From Kluyvera genomosp. 1 (GTDB lineage Bacteria > Pseudomonadota > Gammaproteobacteria > Enterobacterales > Enterobacteriaceae), in contig NZ_LGHZ01000008.1 in NCBI RefSeq assembly GCF_001266615.1, forward strand, positions 1-64,000: a stretch of DNA of 64,000 bases, given 5' to 3'. Of the stretch, positions 29,502 through 38,813 are shown piece by piece (positions within the stretch are counted from its first letter, which is position 1; the number at the start of each line of letters is the position of its first letter). Made by a program: the position numbers and the translations under genes. Below the pieces are notes generated by a model. That model saw only the letters and a program-made list of their open reading frames with translations. It made no database searches and was not told the DNA's origin.

Positions 29502-30046
29502 AGGCCAATGCACTCCCGAAGATGGATTAATGCGCGTCGAATCCAACTTTTAATTGTCCCTTCGGGTTGATTCAAAGAGAGCGCAATCTCGGTTTGTGAC
29601 AACCCGCGATAATAAGCCAGTGCAATGCTTTGGCGCTGTTCCGCGGGGAGATGTTCCATACAGTGATGCAGCCGCTTCGCTTCCTGATGAATATCCTCAG
29701 CAGGGAGCGGTAATCGCGACATCTCATCTGCTTCATCAATCTCTTCGACTGAACAACAGCGGTTCTCGTGTTTACGTAAATAATCAATCGCGCGGTTGCG
29801 GGCAATATGATTGAGCCATATTTGCGGTTCACTGCGCTGCGCGTCGTAATACAGTGCCGATTGCCAGATTTGAATAAAAGTATCGTGAAGGATCTCTTCG
29901 GCCCAATCCCGGCGGCGGACAATGCGCAAAATAATACCGAATAACCGCGGTGATAGTGTTCTATAGAGCAGTTCAAGAGCCTGTTTATCGCCACAGGCAA
30001 TCTGGCTCATTAATCCTGCATGGATATGCGCTGCATTTGTCGTCAT
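29498..30046 (-). CDS. ECF RNA polymerase sigma factor (SigK/ECF19-like)
   Basis: A 182-residue group-4 sigma factor. Region 2 is about 25-90 (LLYRTLSPRLFGIILRIVRR, EEILHDTFIQIWQ). Region 4 is about 125-178 (LPAEQRQSIALAYYRGLSQT, EIALSLNQPEGTIKSWIRRA). Start ATG 30046 follows ACAGGGA and avoids an unlikely N-terminal extension that would begin at 30106. Coupled by ATGA to the RskA-like gene. A fasciclin gene lies immediately upstream. The RskA partner makes the SigK (ECF19) group the likely assignment. Confidence 0.9.
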   Translation of the reverse strand: MTTNAAHIHAGLMSQIACGDKQALELLYRTLSPRLFGIILRIVRRRDWAEEILHDTFIQIWQSALYYDAQRSEPQIWLNHIARNRAIDYLRKHENRCCSVEEIDEADEMSRLPLPAEDIHQEAKRLHHCMEHLPAEQRQSIALAYYRGLSQTEIALSLNQPEGTIKSWIRRALIHLRECIGL

Positions 30047-30110
30047 TGGTGTCCCTGTTAAAGGTGCAGCCACAGGGCATGTGGCTGCACACAGTATAGG
30101 CAACAAATGC

Positions 30111-30671
30111 TTATGGCATCAGTACAGTATCAATAACGTCAATAACGCCGTTGCTTTGGTTGACGTCGTAGGTGCTGATGTTGGCAATATTGCCGCGCAC
30201 ATCTTTCAGCTGGATATTATGCGGGCCATTGGCCATCACCCACAGCGACTCCCCGTTTACGGTTTTCAGTTCGGCTTTACCGCCACCGGCTTTAATCTTT
30301 TTCTCAAGCGCTTTCATATCGTATTTGCCCGCCACTACGTGGTAGGTCAGTACGGCGGTCAGTTTCTGTTTATTTTCCGGTTTTAACAGCGAATCGACCG
30401 TTCCTGCCGGTAATTTTTCAAATGCCGTATTGGTTGGGGCAAAAACGGTAAAAGGCCCTGTGCCTTCAAGAGTCGGTACCAGGCCTGCGGCTTTTACCGC
30501 AGCAACCAGGGTGGTGTGATCTTTCGAATTCACCGCATTTTGCACAATATTTTTGGACGGATACATCGCTGCGCCGCCAACCATCACGGTGCTGTTGTCC
30601 ATCATGGCCGCCTGAGTGACACCGCTCATGACCAGTGCTGAAAAAAGAAGAGATGGCAGAAATTGTTTCAT
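30111..30671 (-). CDS. Secreted fasciclin (FAS1) domain protein
   Basis: A 186-residue exported protein. A signal peptide (MKQFLPSLLFSALVMSGVTQ, then AA) precedes a single FAS1 domain at about 40-185. FAS1 H1 and H2 boxes are clear: GPFTVFAPTNTAFEKLPAGT and LKDVRGN...SNGVIDVIDTVL. FAS1 proteins mediate surface or matrix interaction; MPT70 and MPT83 of M. tuberculosis are SigK-controlled examples. Two in-frame ATGs lie at 30677 and 30671. The second has proper spacing from GAGGAA. An ECF-type promoter is about 53 bases upstream and the sigma gene is 64 bases downstream, so the fas1-sigma-antisigma set is probably one autoregulated operon. Confidence 0.92.
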   Translation of the reverse strand: MKQFLPSLLFSALVMSGVTQAAMMDNSTVMVGGAAMYPSKNIVQNAVNSKDHTTLVAAVKAAGLVPTLEGTGPFTVFAPTNTAFEKLPAGTVDSLLKPENKQKLTAVLTYHVVAGKYDMKALEKKIKAGGGKAELKTVNGESLWVMANGPHNIQLKDVRGNIANISTYDVNQSNGVIDVIDTVLMP

Positions 30672-30723
30672 TTTCATTTCCTCATTGATGTTTTCGGAGA
30701 AGGACTCCGTAGCCCTCATGAAG

Positions 30724-30752
30724 TAATACGATTGAGAACAGAAATCGGATGC
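30724..30752 (-). promoter_or_regulatory. Candidate ECF sigma promoter of the fasciclin operon
   Basis: Read on the minus strand: GCATCC (30752-30747), a 16-base spacer, then CGTATTA (30730-30724), 53 bases before the fasciclin start. CATCC with a CGTA-type -10 resembles SigK-class promoters, so autoregulation is likely. Confidence 0.55.
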
Positions 30753-30875
30753 ACAAAAAACGAAAAAATAATCTGATAGTGTGGCGGCGGCTGAATTTAT
30801 ATCAGTTACATAAAAATGCATATTTTTTAACGCTGATATAATATAGGAGCTACGTTAGTGTCACCGGGAATCATC

Positions 30876-32288
30876 ATGAAAAAATACCAGCGCCTCGCCG
30901 AGCAGATGACGGAACAGATAGCCCTCGGGGTGTGGCAGCCGGGCGATAAGCTACCGTCGCTGCGTGAGCAGGTGGTGAATAGCGGCATGAGCTTTATGAC
31001 CGTGAGCCACGCCTACCAGTTACTGGAAAGCCAGGGACGCATCGTGGCGCGTCCGCAATCCGGTTATTATGTTGCGCCACGCCCGGTGGCAACGCGGCCC
31101 GTCTCGGCTCCCGCGCAGGTGATGCCGGATAATGCGGTTGATATCAATACCTACATTTTTGAAGTACTGCAGGCCAGCCGCAATGCTGCGGTATTGCCCT
31201 TTGCCTCGGCCTTCCCGGACCCTAAATTGTTTCCGCTACCGCAGCTCAACCGTTCACTGGCGCAGGTGAGCAAAACGGCGACCGCCATGAGCGTGATTGA
31301 AAACCTGCCGCCGGGAAATGATGAGCTTCGGCATGCCATTGCTCGGCGCTACGCGCTGCAGGGCATGACCATTTCACCGGATGAAATTGTGATCACCGCC
31401 GGAGCCCTTGAAGCATTGAACCTGAGCCTACAGGCGGTGACGGAGCCGGGTGACTGGGTCATTATTGAGAATCCCTGTTTCTATGGCGCACTGCAGGCGT
31501 TGGAACGCTTGAGACTAAAAGCGCTGTCGGTGGCGACGGATGTAAAAGAGGGGATCGATCTCGATGCGCTGGTGCAGGCGCTCGAAACCTATCCGGTCAA
31601 AGCCTGTTGGTTAATGACCAATAGCCAAAATCCATTGGGCTTTACCCTGTCGCCGGAAAAGAAAGCCCGGCTGATTGAGATTCTGACTGCGCACAATGTC
31701 ACGCTGATTGAAGATGATGTTTACAGCGAACTGTACTTTGGTCGGGAAAAACCGCTGCCCGCCAAAGCGTGGGACAAAAACGATATGACGCTGCACTGCA
31801 GTTCGTTTTCTAAATGCCTGGTACCAGGATTTCGTATTGGCTGGGTGGCTGCGGGAAAACACGCCCGTCGCATTCAGCATTTACAGCTGATGAGCACACT
31901 CTCAACCAGCTCGCCGATGCAGTTGGCGCTGGTGGACTATCTGGCGACCAAACGCTACGACGCCCATCTTCGACGCCTGCGGCGTCAGTTGGCCGAGCGT
32001 AAACAGTTGGCCTGGCAGTCGCTACTGCGGTCTATGCCGCCGGAGGTGCATATTCACCATAATGACAGCGGCTATTTCCTGTGGCTGGAACTGCCCGCCG
32101 GGATGGATGCCGGCCAGCTCAGCGCCAAAGCGCTGGAGCACCACATCAGCATTGCACCGGGGAAAATGTTCTCGACAACCGATAACTGGGCGTCATTTTT
32201 CCGCTTCAATACCGCCTGGGGTTGGGGGGAAAGGGAAGATAAAGCCGTGGAAACATTGGGGGGGCTTATTCGGCAGTTAATGGGGTAA
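30876..32288 (+). CDS. ydcR: MocR-type GntR/aminotransferase regulator YdcR
   Basis: A 470-residue fusion. The N-terminal GntR winged helix (about 1-70: PGDKLPSLREQVVNSGMSFM) is followed by a fold-I aminotransferase-like domain (about 110-465). The PLP-binding Lys is in SSFSKCLVPGFRIGW. It is similar throughout to E. coli YdcR (468). The gene order ydcR-ydcSTUVW is as in E. coli; YdcR probably regulates that polyamine-related operon using PLP as cofactor. GTG 30858 is in frame upstream, but ATG 30876 gives the family N-terminus MKKYQ. Confidence 0.94.
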   Translation: MKKYQRLAEQMTEQIALGVWQPGDKLPSLREQVVNSGMSFMTVSHAYQLLESQGRIVARPQSGYYVAPRPVATRPVSAPAQVMPDNAVDINTYIFEVLQASRNAAVLPFASAFPDPKLFPLPQLNRSLAQVSKTATAMSVIENLPPGNDELRHAIARRYALQGMTISPDEIVITAGALEALNLSLQAVTEPGDWVIIENPCFYGALQALERLRLKALSVATDVKEGIDLDALVQALETYPVKACWLMTNSQNPLGFTLSPEKKARLIEILTAHNVTLIEDDVYSELYFGREKPLPAKAWDKNDMTLHCSSFSKCLVPGFRIGWVAAGKHARRIQHLQLMSTLSTSSPMQLALVDYLATKRYDAHLRRLRRQLAERKQLAWQSLLRSMPPEVHIHHNDSGYFLWLELPAGMDAGQLSAKALEHHISIAPGKMFSTTDNWASFFRFNTAWGWGEREDKAVETLGGLIRQLMG

Positions 32289-32306
32289 TTTTCCACACAT
32301 CATTTG

Positions 32307-32345
32307 TCCCCGCGTAAAGTCATTACGCAGGGATTTCTCTTTTCG
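32307..32345 (+). terminator. ydcR terminator
   Basis: An imperfect stem TCCCCGCGTAA / TTACGCAGGGA, with one bulged base, is followed by TTTCTCTTTT. It ends about 55 bases after the ydcR stop. Confidence 0.65.
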
Positions 32346-32571
32346 GTCATAGGAAATTCGCATAGCGCCCTGTGGCCGATAACTCCTTGTCTATAATCCA
32401 GATTATCCATTCCCAATTGAGCATATTTGCGGAATGCGCCCTTGGTCACAACCTGTACAAATTTATGAAAGCCGCACAGGTGGCCGGCATGGCGACGTCT
32501 ATTTTTAAACAGGGAGATATTTTTAACGGCACGGCTGCCGCTCAATTTCATTGTGACAGGAGTAAAACTTT

Positions 32572-33717
32572 ATGAGCAAGAAATTTGCCCGCAGCAGCCT
32601 GTGCGCGCTTGTGATGACTGTGGCAACCGCCAATGCCGCCGAACCACCGACATCGCTGGGTAAGGGTGAAGGGCGTTTGGATATTATTGCCTGGCCGGGC
32701 TATATCGAACGTGGCCAGACGGATAAACAATACGATTGGGTAACCCAGTTCGAAAAAGAGTCCGGCTGCCAGGTAAACGTAAAGACGGCGGCGACCTCGG
32801 ATGAGATGGTCAGCCTGATGGCAAAAGGCGGTTACGATCTGGTGACCGCTTCCGGCGATGCCTCTTTGCGTCTGATTATGGGCAAACGCGTGGTGCCTAT
32901 TAACACCGCGTTGATTGAAAACTGGAAAACCCTCGATCCCAGACTGGCCAAAGGCGCGTGGTTTAACGTGGACGGCAAAGTCTACGGCACACCGTATCAG
33001 TGGGGGCCAAACCTGCTGATGTACAACACCAAAACCTTCCCAACGCCGCCGGACTCCTGGAACGTGGTCTTCGTTAAACAAAATCTGCCGGACGGCAAAA
33101 GCAACCAGGGACGTGTCCAGGCTTATGATGGCCCGATCTACATTGCTGACGCGGCGTTGTTTGTGAAAGCCACCCAGCCGCAGCTGGGTATTAGCGACCC
33201 CTACCAGTTGACCGAAGAACAGTACCAGGCGGTGCTCAAAGTGCTGCGCGATCAGCACGGACTGATTCACCGCTATTGGCATGACACCACCGTGCAGATG
33301 AGCGACTTTAAAAACGAAGGCGTTGTGGCCTCCAGCGCCTGGCCATATCAGGCCAACGGTCTGAAGGGCGAAGGTCAACCGATTGCAACCGTCTTCCCAA
33401 AAGAAGGGGTGACTGGCTGGGCGGATACCACCATGCTGCATGCTGAAGCGAAACACCCCGTCTGCGCCTACAAGTGGATGAACTGGTCGCTGACACCAAA
33501 AGTTCAGGGCGACGTCGCGGCTTGGTTTGGCTCGCTGCCTGTCGTGGCACAAGGCTGTAAAGCCAGTTCCCTGCTGGGTGATAAAGGCTGTGAAACCAAC
33601 GGCTACAGCTTCTTTGACAAAATTGCCTTCTGGAAAACACCGATTGCGGAAGGCGGAAAATATGTGCCGTATAGCCGCTGGACTCAAGACTACATCGCCA
33701 TTATGGGCGGCCGTTAA
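32572..33717 (+). CDS. ydcS: ABC transporter periplasmic binding protein YdcS
   Basis: A 381-residue exported solute-binding protein of the spermidine/putrescine (PotD-like) class. The signal peptide runs to the ANA site at about residue 22. The mature part begins GEGRLDIIAWPGYIERGQTD and ends YSRWTQDYIAIMGGR, matching E. coli YdcS. In E. coli YdcS has also been reported to have polyhydroxybutyrate synthase activity. AGGAG precedes the ATG. The gene leads ydcSTUVW, with 17 bases to ydcT. Confidence 0.95.
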   Translation: MSKKFARSSLCALVMTVATANAAEPPTSLGKGEGRLDIIAWPGYIERGQTDKQYDWVTQFEKESGCQVNVKTAATSDEMVSLMAKGGYDLVTASGDASLRLIMGKRVVPINTALIENWKTLDPRLAKGAWFNVDGKVYGTPYQWGPNLLMYNTKTFPTPPDSWNVVFVKQNLPDGKSNQGRVQAYDGPIYIADAALFVKATQPQLGISDPYQLTEEQYQAVLKVLRDQHGLIHRYWHDTTVQMSDFKNEGVVASSAWPYQANGLKGEGQPIATVFPKEGVTGWADTTMLHAEAKHPVCAYKWMNWSLTPKVQGDVAAWFGSLPVVAQGCKASSLLGDKGCETNGYSFFDKIAFWKTPIAEGGKYVPYSRWTQDYIAIMGGR

Positions 33718-33734
33718 TTCGCCAGGAGTCCATC

Positions 33735-34748
33735 ATGACGTACGCAGTAGAGTTTCATGACGTCTCGCGGCTGTATGGCGACGTGCGGGCCGTGGATGGC
33801 GTAAGCATTGCCATCCACGATGGTGAATTTTTCTCCATGCTGGGGCCGTCAGGCTCCGGCAAAACTACCTGTCTACGTCTGATTGCTGGTTTTGAACAGC
33901 TTTCCGGCGGGGCAATTTCGATTTTCGGTCAACATGCCAGCGAACTGCCGCCGTGGGAGCGCGACGTCAATACCGTCTTTCAGGACTACGCGCTGTTTCC
34001 CCATATGTCGGTGCTGGATAACGTCGCTTACGGGCTGATGGTTAAAGGCGTAGCAAAAAAAGAGCGACAGAGCAAAGCCGCGCAGGCGCTGGAAAAAGTG
34101 GCGCTGGGCTTTGTTGCGGGACGTAAGCCATCGCAGCTTTCCGGTGGCCAGCGCCAGCGGGTGGCCATTGCCCGCGCATTGGTCAATGAACCGCGCGTGT
34201 TGCTGCTCGATGAGCCGCTAGGCGCGCTCGATCTCAAGCTGCGTGAGCAGATGCAGCTCGAACTCAAAAAGCTACAACAGGAACTCGGCATCACCTTTAT
34301 TTTCGTCACGCACGACCAGGGTGAAGCGCTGTCGATGTCTGACCGGGTGGCGGTGTTTAACAACGGCCGTATTGAACAGGTCGATACGCCGCGTGCGCTT
34401 TATTTGCGCCCGCGTACGCCGTTTGTCGCCAGTTTTGTCGGCACTTCTAACGTTTTTGATCCGTCAACGGCGCAAACCCTATGTGGGATGGAAGGTAGCT
34501 GGGCGCTGCGACCAGAGCATATTCGGCTCAATGAAGGGGGAGAAGTTCAGGCCACAGGCCGGGTGCAGGCGGTGCAGTATCAGGGCGCGGCGACCCGCTA
34601 TGAGTTATTGCTGGAAAGCGGCAGCAAGCTGCTGGTAAGCCAGGCCAACTTTTCCGCCGGGCTCAATATGGATGGCCCAACCGTTGGCAATACGGTAATG
34701 GTGTCGTGGGCGCGGGATGCGATGGTTGCTCTGGACGGAGGGAGGTGA
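33735..34748 (+). CDS. ydcT: ABC transporter ATPase YdcT
   Basis: A 337-residue ATPase of the PotA type. Walker A is GPSGSGKTT near residue 39. The signature LSGGQRQRVAIARALVNEPR is near 137, and Walker B LLLDEPLGALD follows. A C-terminal TOBE-like domain follows from about 240. It powers the YdcUV permease for a polyamine-like substrate delivered by YdcS. Its TGA stop is immediately followed by the ydcU ATG. Confidence 0.96.
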   Translation: MTYAVEFHDVSRLYGDVRAVDGVSIAIHDGEFFSMLGPSGSGKTTCLRLIAGFEQLSGGAISIFGQHASELPPWERDVNTVFQDYALFPHMSVLDNVAYGLMVKGVAKKERQSKAAQALEKVALGFVAGRKPSQLSGGQRQRVAIARALVNEPRVLLLDEPLGALDLKLREQMQLELKKLQQELGITFIFVTHDQGEALSMSDRVAVFNNGRIEQVDTPRALYLRPRTPFVASFVGTSNVFDPSTAQTLCGMEGSWALRPEHIRLNEGGEVQATGRVQAVQYQGAATRYELLLESGSKLLVSQANFSAGLNMDGPTVGNTVMVSWARDAMVALDGGR

Positions 34749-35690
34749 ATGGAGATGAGCATGACGCCGGTTCCTCCTTCTCGCGGTCTTAAACGGCTGT
34801 CGAGCCTGTTCTGGCGTCGGCCGACGCTGGGATTATTTCTTTTGCTGCTTGGGCCGCTGATGTGGTTTGGCATCGTCTATTTTGGATCGCTGCTCACGCT
34901 GCTGTGGCAGGGCTTCTACACATTCGATGATTTCACCATGTCGGTGACCCCGACGCTGACGCTGGCAAACCTGTACGCGCTGTTTAACCCGGCCAACTAC
35001 GACATCATTGTGCGAACGCTGGTGATGGCGCTAGCGGTCACCGCCGCCAGCGCGCTGCTGGCGTTTCCGATGGCGTGGTATATGGCGCGCTACACCAGCG
35101 GCAAGCAAAAGGCCTTCTTCTACGTGGCGGTTATGTTGCCAATGTGGGCGAGCTATATCGTTAAGGCGTATGCCTGGACGCTGCTGCTGGCAAAAGACGG
35201 CGTGGCGCAGTGGTTTCTCAACCATCTGGGGCTGGGACCCATGCTGAGCGCGATTTTGGCCGTGCCGGGCGTTGGTGGCAATACGCTATCAACCTCTGGG
35301 CTGGGGCGTTTTCTGGTGTTCGTCTATATCTGGTTGCCGTTTATGATTTTGCCGGTGCAAGCGGCGCTGGAACGTATTCCGGCCTCGCTGCTACAGGCTT
35401 CCGCCGATCTGGGGGCGCTGCCGCGCCAGACTTTCCGCCACGTGGTGATCCCGATGGCCATTCCGGGGATTGCTGCCGGCTCGATCTTCACCTTCTCCTT
35501 GACGCTGGGTGACTTTATCGTCCCGCAGCTGGTGGGGCCTCCGGGCTATTTTATTGGCAACATGGTCTATTCCCAGCAGGGCGCTATTGGCAATATGCCG
35601 ATGGCGGCGGCATTCACGCTGGTCCCGATTGTTTTAATTGCCCTTTATCTGGCGTTCGTGAAGCGCCTGGGAGCGTTTGATGCACTCTGA
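34749..35690 (+). CDS. ydcU: ABC transporter permease YdcU
   Basis: A 313-residue inner-membrane permease with six helices, similar to PotB. The EAA-type loop is [20 protein letters not shown]. Matches E. coli YdcU closely ([20 protein letters not shown]). It starts directly after the ydcT stop and overlaps ydcV by 11 bases. It pairs with YdcV to form the membrane channel. Confidence 0.95.
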   Translation: MEMSMTPVPPSRGLKRLSSLFWRRPTLGLFLLLLGPLMWFGIVYFGSLLTLLWQGFYTFDDFTMSVTPTLTLANLYALFNPANYDIIVRTLVMALAVTAASALLAFPMAWYMARYTSGKQKAFFYVAVMLPMWASYIVKAYAWTLLLAKDGVAQWFLNHLGLGPMLSAILAVPGVGGNTLSTSGLGRFLVFVYIWLPFMILPVQAALERIPASLLQASADLGALPRQTFRHVVIPMAIPGIAAGSIFTFSLTLGDFIVPQLVGPPGYFIGNMVYSQQGAIGNMPMAAAFTLVPIVLIALYLAFVKRLGAFDAL

Positions 35691-36495
35691 ACGGGCACCG
35701 CTGTTTCTCAAAATCGCCGCCTGGGGCGGAGTTATCTTCCTGCATTTTCCGCTGGCGATCATTGCTATCTACGCGTTTAACACGGAGGACGCCGCATTCA
35801 GCTTTCCCCCGCAGGGCCTGACGCTGCGCTGGTTTAGTGAGGCGGCAGGGCGCGGTGATATTTTTGATGCAGTGACACTGTCACTTAAAATTGCGGCGTT
35901 TTCCACCGCGATTGCCTTAATACTTGGCACACTTGCTGCAGCGGCACTCTGGAGGCGGGATTTCTTTGGCAAAAGCGCCGTGTCCTTGCTGCTGCTTTTG
36001 CCCATTGCTCTACCGGGCATTGTGACCGGGCTGGCGTTGCTGACGGCATTTAAAGCCGTGAATCTGGAGCCGGGGCTGCTCACGATTGTTATCGGTCATG
36101 CCACCTTCTGCGTGGTGGTGGTGTTTAACAACGTGATTGCCCGTTTCCGGCGAACTTCATGGAGCCTGGTCGAGGCGTCGATGGATTTGGGGGCTAATGG
36201 CTGGCAAACCTTCCGCCATGTGGTGTTGCCGAATCTGAGTTCGGCGCTGTTGGCCGGCGGAATGCTGGCGTTTGCGCTGTCGTTTGATGAAATTATCGTC
36301 ACCACCTTTACCGCCGGGCATGAACGTACCTTGCCGCTGTGGCTGTTGAATCAGCTAGGACGTCCGCGCGATGTCCCGGTCACCAACGTGGTAGCCCTGA
36401 TGGTGATGGTTCTGACGATGATACCGATTTTAGGGGCATGGTGGCTGACTCGCGAAGATGAAGGTACCACCGGCGGAAGTACGACGTTTAAATAA
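35680..36495 (+). CDS. ydcV: ABC transporter permease YdcV
   Basis: A 271-residue inner-membrane permease with six helices, similar to PotC. The cytoplasmic EAA loop is [23 protein letters not shown] 35680 lies inside the end of ydcU, giving an 11-base overlap and coupled translation; the next upstream in-frame codon is TTG. Its C-terminus is slightly longer than in E. coli (264), with a short threonine/glycine-rich tail. ydcW follows after 14 bases. Confidence 0.95.
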   Translation: MHSERAPLFLKIAAWGGVIFLHFPLAIIAIYAFNTEDAAFSFPPQGLTLRWFSEAAGRGDIFDAVTLSLKIAAFSTAIALILGTLAAAALWRRDFFGKSAVSLLLLLPIALPGIVTGLALLTAFKAVNLEPGLLTIVIGHATFCVVVVFNNVIARFRRTSWSLVEASMDLGANGWQTFRHVVLPNLSSALLAGGMLAFALSFDEIIVTTFTAGHERTLPLWLLNQLGRPRDVPVTNVVALMVMVLTMIPILGAWWLTREDEGTTGGSTTFK

Positions 36496-36509
36496 AACAG
36501 GATCATGCT

Positions 36510-37934
36510 ATGCAACATAAGTTACTGATTAATGGTGAACTGGTGGCAGGTGAAGGCGAAACGCAGCCGGTGTATAACCCGGCGACGGGTGAGATCCTGC
36601 TGACCATTGCGGAAGCGTCTGCAGCCCAGGTCGATACCGCGGTGATGGCCGCTGACCGTGCGTTTGAGCTGTGGGGCCAAACCACGCCAAAACAACGCGC
36701 GGAATGTTTGCTGAAACTGGCCGATGTGATTGAAGAACATGCGGAAACCTTGGCGAGGCTGGAGTCGCTTAACTGCGGTAAACCGCTGCACTGCGTGATA
36801 AACGATGAGATCCCGGCCGTTGTTGATGTGTTTCGTTTCTTCGCCGGTGCGGCACGTTGCCTGAATGGTCTGGCGGCGGGGGAATATCTCGAAGGACACA
36901 CCTCGATGATACGTCGCGATCCGGTCGGCGTTGTGGCTTCCATTGCACCGTGGAACTACCCGCTGATGATGGCGGCGTGGAAGCTCGCTCCGGCGCTGGC
37001 GGCAGGGAACTGCGTGGTGATCAAGCCGTCTGAAATCACGCCGCTAACGGCGTTAACGCTGGCTGAACTGGCAAAAGATATCTTCCCGGCAGGGGTGATT
37101 AACGTACTGTTCGGACGAGGGAAAACCGTTGGCGATCCGTTGACCGGACACGCTAGCGTAAGGATGGTATCGCTGACCGGATCGATTGCTACCGGTGAGC
37201 ATATTATTGCCCATACCGCGCCATCGATTAAGCGCACCCATATGGAACTGGGCGGAAAAGCACCGGTCATCGTGTTTGATGACGCGGATATTGATGCGGT
37301 GGTGGAAGGGGTCAGGACCTTCGGTTTTTATAATGCGGGCCAGGATTGTACTGCTGCCTGCCGTATTTATGCGCAGCAGGGCGTTTACGGCAAGCTGGTG
37401 GAGAAATTGGGCGCGGCGGTGGCCAGCATCCAGCTTGGTGCACCTGAAGATCCCGCGACTGAGCTGGGGCCATTAAGCTCTGAAGCGCATCTGGCGCGGG
37501 TGAGCGAAGCGGTGGCGCGGGCCAAACTGCTGCCGCATATCAACGTGGTGACCGGCGGTGAAAAAGCCCCGGGTAAGGGCTATTACTTTCAGCCGACTTT
37601 ACTGGCCGGGGCGCGGCAAGAGGATGATATTGTGCAACGTGAAGTCTTCGGCCCGGTGGTCAGCGTGACAGCTTTTGAAGATGAAGCCCAGGTGCTGGCG
37701 TGGGCCAATGACTCCCAGTATGGCCTCGCCTCCTCGGTGTGGACGCAGGATGTCGGACGCGCACATCGCCTGAGTGCACGCCTGCAATACGGCTGTACCT
37801 GGGTTAACACCCATTTTATGCTGGTGAGCGAAATGCCGCATGGCGGGCAGAAACTTTCCGGCTACGGCAAAGATATGTCGGTGTACGGGCTCGAGGATTA
37901 CACGGTAGTTCGCCACGTGATGATAAAACACTGA
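36510..37934 (+). CDS. ydcW: Gamma-aminobutyraldehyde dehydrogenase
   Basis: A 474-residue NAD-dependent aldehyde dehydrogenase (PatD/Prr). It oxidises 4-aminobutanal, made from putrescine by PatA, to GABA. Conserved parts: [20 protein letters not shown], catalytic Glu in [11 protein letters not shown] and catalytic Cys in [11 protein letters not shown]. It is the last gene of ydcSTUVW, which links polyamine uptake to breakdown. AGGAT-type ribosome site precedes the ATG. Confidence 0.95.
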   Translation: MQHKLLINGELVAGEGETQPVYNPATGEILLTIAEASAAQVDTAVMAADRAFELWGQTTPKQRAECLLKLADVIEEHAETLARLESLNCGKPLHCVINDEIPAVVDVFRFFAGAARCLNGLAAGEYLEGHTSMIRRDPVGVVASIAPWNYPLMMAAWKLAPALAAGNCVVIKPSEITPLTALTLAELAKDIFPAGVINVLFGRGKTVGDPLTGHASVRMVSLTGSIATGEHIIAHTAPSIKRTHMELGGKAPVIVFDDADIDAVVEGVRTFGFYNAGQDCTAACRIYAQQGVYGKLVEKLGAAVASIQLGAPEDPATELGPLSSEAHLARVSEAVARAKLLPHINVVTGGEKAPGKGYYFQPTLLAGARQEDDIVQREVFGPVVSVTAFEDEAQVLAWANDSQYGLASSVWTQDVGRAHRLSARLQYGCTWVNTHFMLVSEMPHGGQKLSGYGKDMSVYGLEDYTVVRHVMIKH

Positions 37935-38020
37935 TATACAAGTCACGATGAGTAAGGTAAGCAAAATTCTATTGATATCTATTTATTGCAGAGCATCAGC
38001 GGGCGGGGATTGCCGAACTC

Positions 38021-38113
38021 TCAATAATCGTTGTCTGCATCATTCATGGCAGATCTGATAATTAGCACAACCAACAACACCAAAACGGCAAGGATGCCGA
38101 CTATCCACCACAT
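38021..38113 (-). CDS. Candidate 30-residue membrane microprotein
   Basis: An open frame encoding MWWIVGILAVLVLLVVLIIR followed by SAMNDADNDY. It is a single hydrophobic helix with an acidic tail. A good ribosome site (GAGGAAAACAT before the ATG on the minus strand) supports translation. No match was recognised. It lies convergent to ydcW in a gap otherwise free of genes. Small single-helix proteins of this form are common in enterobacteria and often missed. Confidence 0.55.
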   Translation of the reverse strand: MWWIVGILAVLVLLVVLIIRSAMNDADNDY

Positions 38114-38378
38114 ATGTTTTCCTCGACACCACTTGTTAGTTAACTATTTACGATGGTGCAGAATTAATCCAATGAAGATGGTGATTTACATTGCGCTATA
38201 ACCACGAATTATACCTCATTTCTTTTACCTTCGGAAAGATGCCCTGTCCATGATGATAAAAGACGCATTACTCCCTTCGCGGTAGACGCGCTGCCAGCCG
38301 CACGACGGTTCATTTTTGACATGCCGGGAGCAACGTGCGAGGATCCGCGCCGTTGAAAAACTGAGCATAGTTAGCGGA

Positions 38379-38615
38379 ATGAATAAGAGTCTTGTTTTTA
38401 CTGCCGTGGTGATTGCTGCGGCGATGAGCGTGGGTATTTGGTTTTCTGCCGGACGCATGGCGACATGCGAAGGTAATAATCGCGTCACGTCTGCCTGTTT
38501 AGGAGAGGTCTGGGACGCGGAAAAGGTGAATTTGATTCCACAGTACGATCCGAATCGCTATGTCAGCGATCCGACGGCTGACAGTATTTTTTCTCCCTCC
38601 CAGCTAAAACGCTAA
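38379..38615 (+). CDS. Hypothetical 78-residue membrane-anchored or secreted protein
   Basis: A short protein, not recognised. A hydrophobic N-terminus (MNKSLVFTAVVIAAAMSVGI, then WFSAG) is a signal anchor or uncleaved signal peptide. The rest is hydrophilic with two Cys (residues about 30 and 40) that could form a periplasmic disulfide. The ATG has only a weak GGA upstream, and an in-frame TTG exists at 38316. It lies between ydcW and ortT. No function is proposed. Confidence 0.55.
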   Translation: MNKSLVFTAVVIAAAMSVGIWFSAGRMATCEGNNRVTSACLGEVWDAEKVNLIPQYDPNRYVSDPTADSIFSPSQLKR

Positions 38616-38616
38616 G

Positions 38617-38735
38617 TTAAGCCTGAATCACAGAATTAACCGCCGCATAGGCATAGGATAATCCTGTCTTGATTTCGACATGCAGCAAATTCATCTGGAG
38701 ATGAGTTGCTGCGTGCGAGATGCGTTCAGGCTTAA
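38617..38735. repeat. 11-bp inverted repeat with ~100-base interior
   Basis: TTAAGCCTGAA (38617-38627) and TTCAGGCTTAA (38725-38735) are perfect inverted copies. They begin two bases after the hypothetical gene and end upstream of ortT. The interior holds no gene. It could be a large stem-loop in an RNA or the edge of a small mobile repeat. Confidence 0.5.
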
Positions 38736-38748
38736 AGCGGCAAAAAAC

Positions 38749-38762
38749 TTGATGTACGTCAA
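38749..38762 (+). promoter_or_regulatory. FNR-like site upstream of ortT
   Basis: TTGATGTACGTCAA differs by one base from the FNR consensus TTGAT-N4-ATCAA. It lies 52 bases before the ortT start, in the intergenic stretch 38616-38813. Confidence 0.5.
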
Positions 38763-38813
38763 AAAAAGTAGCATATTGCGCCGCTTTAACTATCAATGAT
38801 AAGGACTCGATTG

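Noticed and set aside
32372-32575. Short open frame before ydcS on the plus strand
   Set aside because: It ends inside the start of ydcS and lacks a ribosome site and family features. The stretch more probably holds the ydcS promoter (a TATAAT lies at 32392-32397).
32548-33687. Long open frame (379 codons) on the minus strand opposite ydcS
   Set aside because: It mirrors ydcS almost end to end. High GC at codon positions of the real gene leaves the reverse frame open; no family features are seen.
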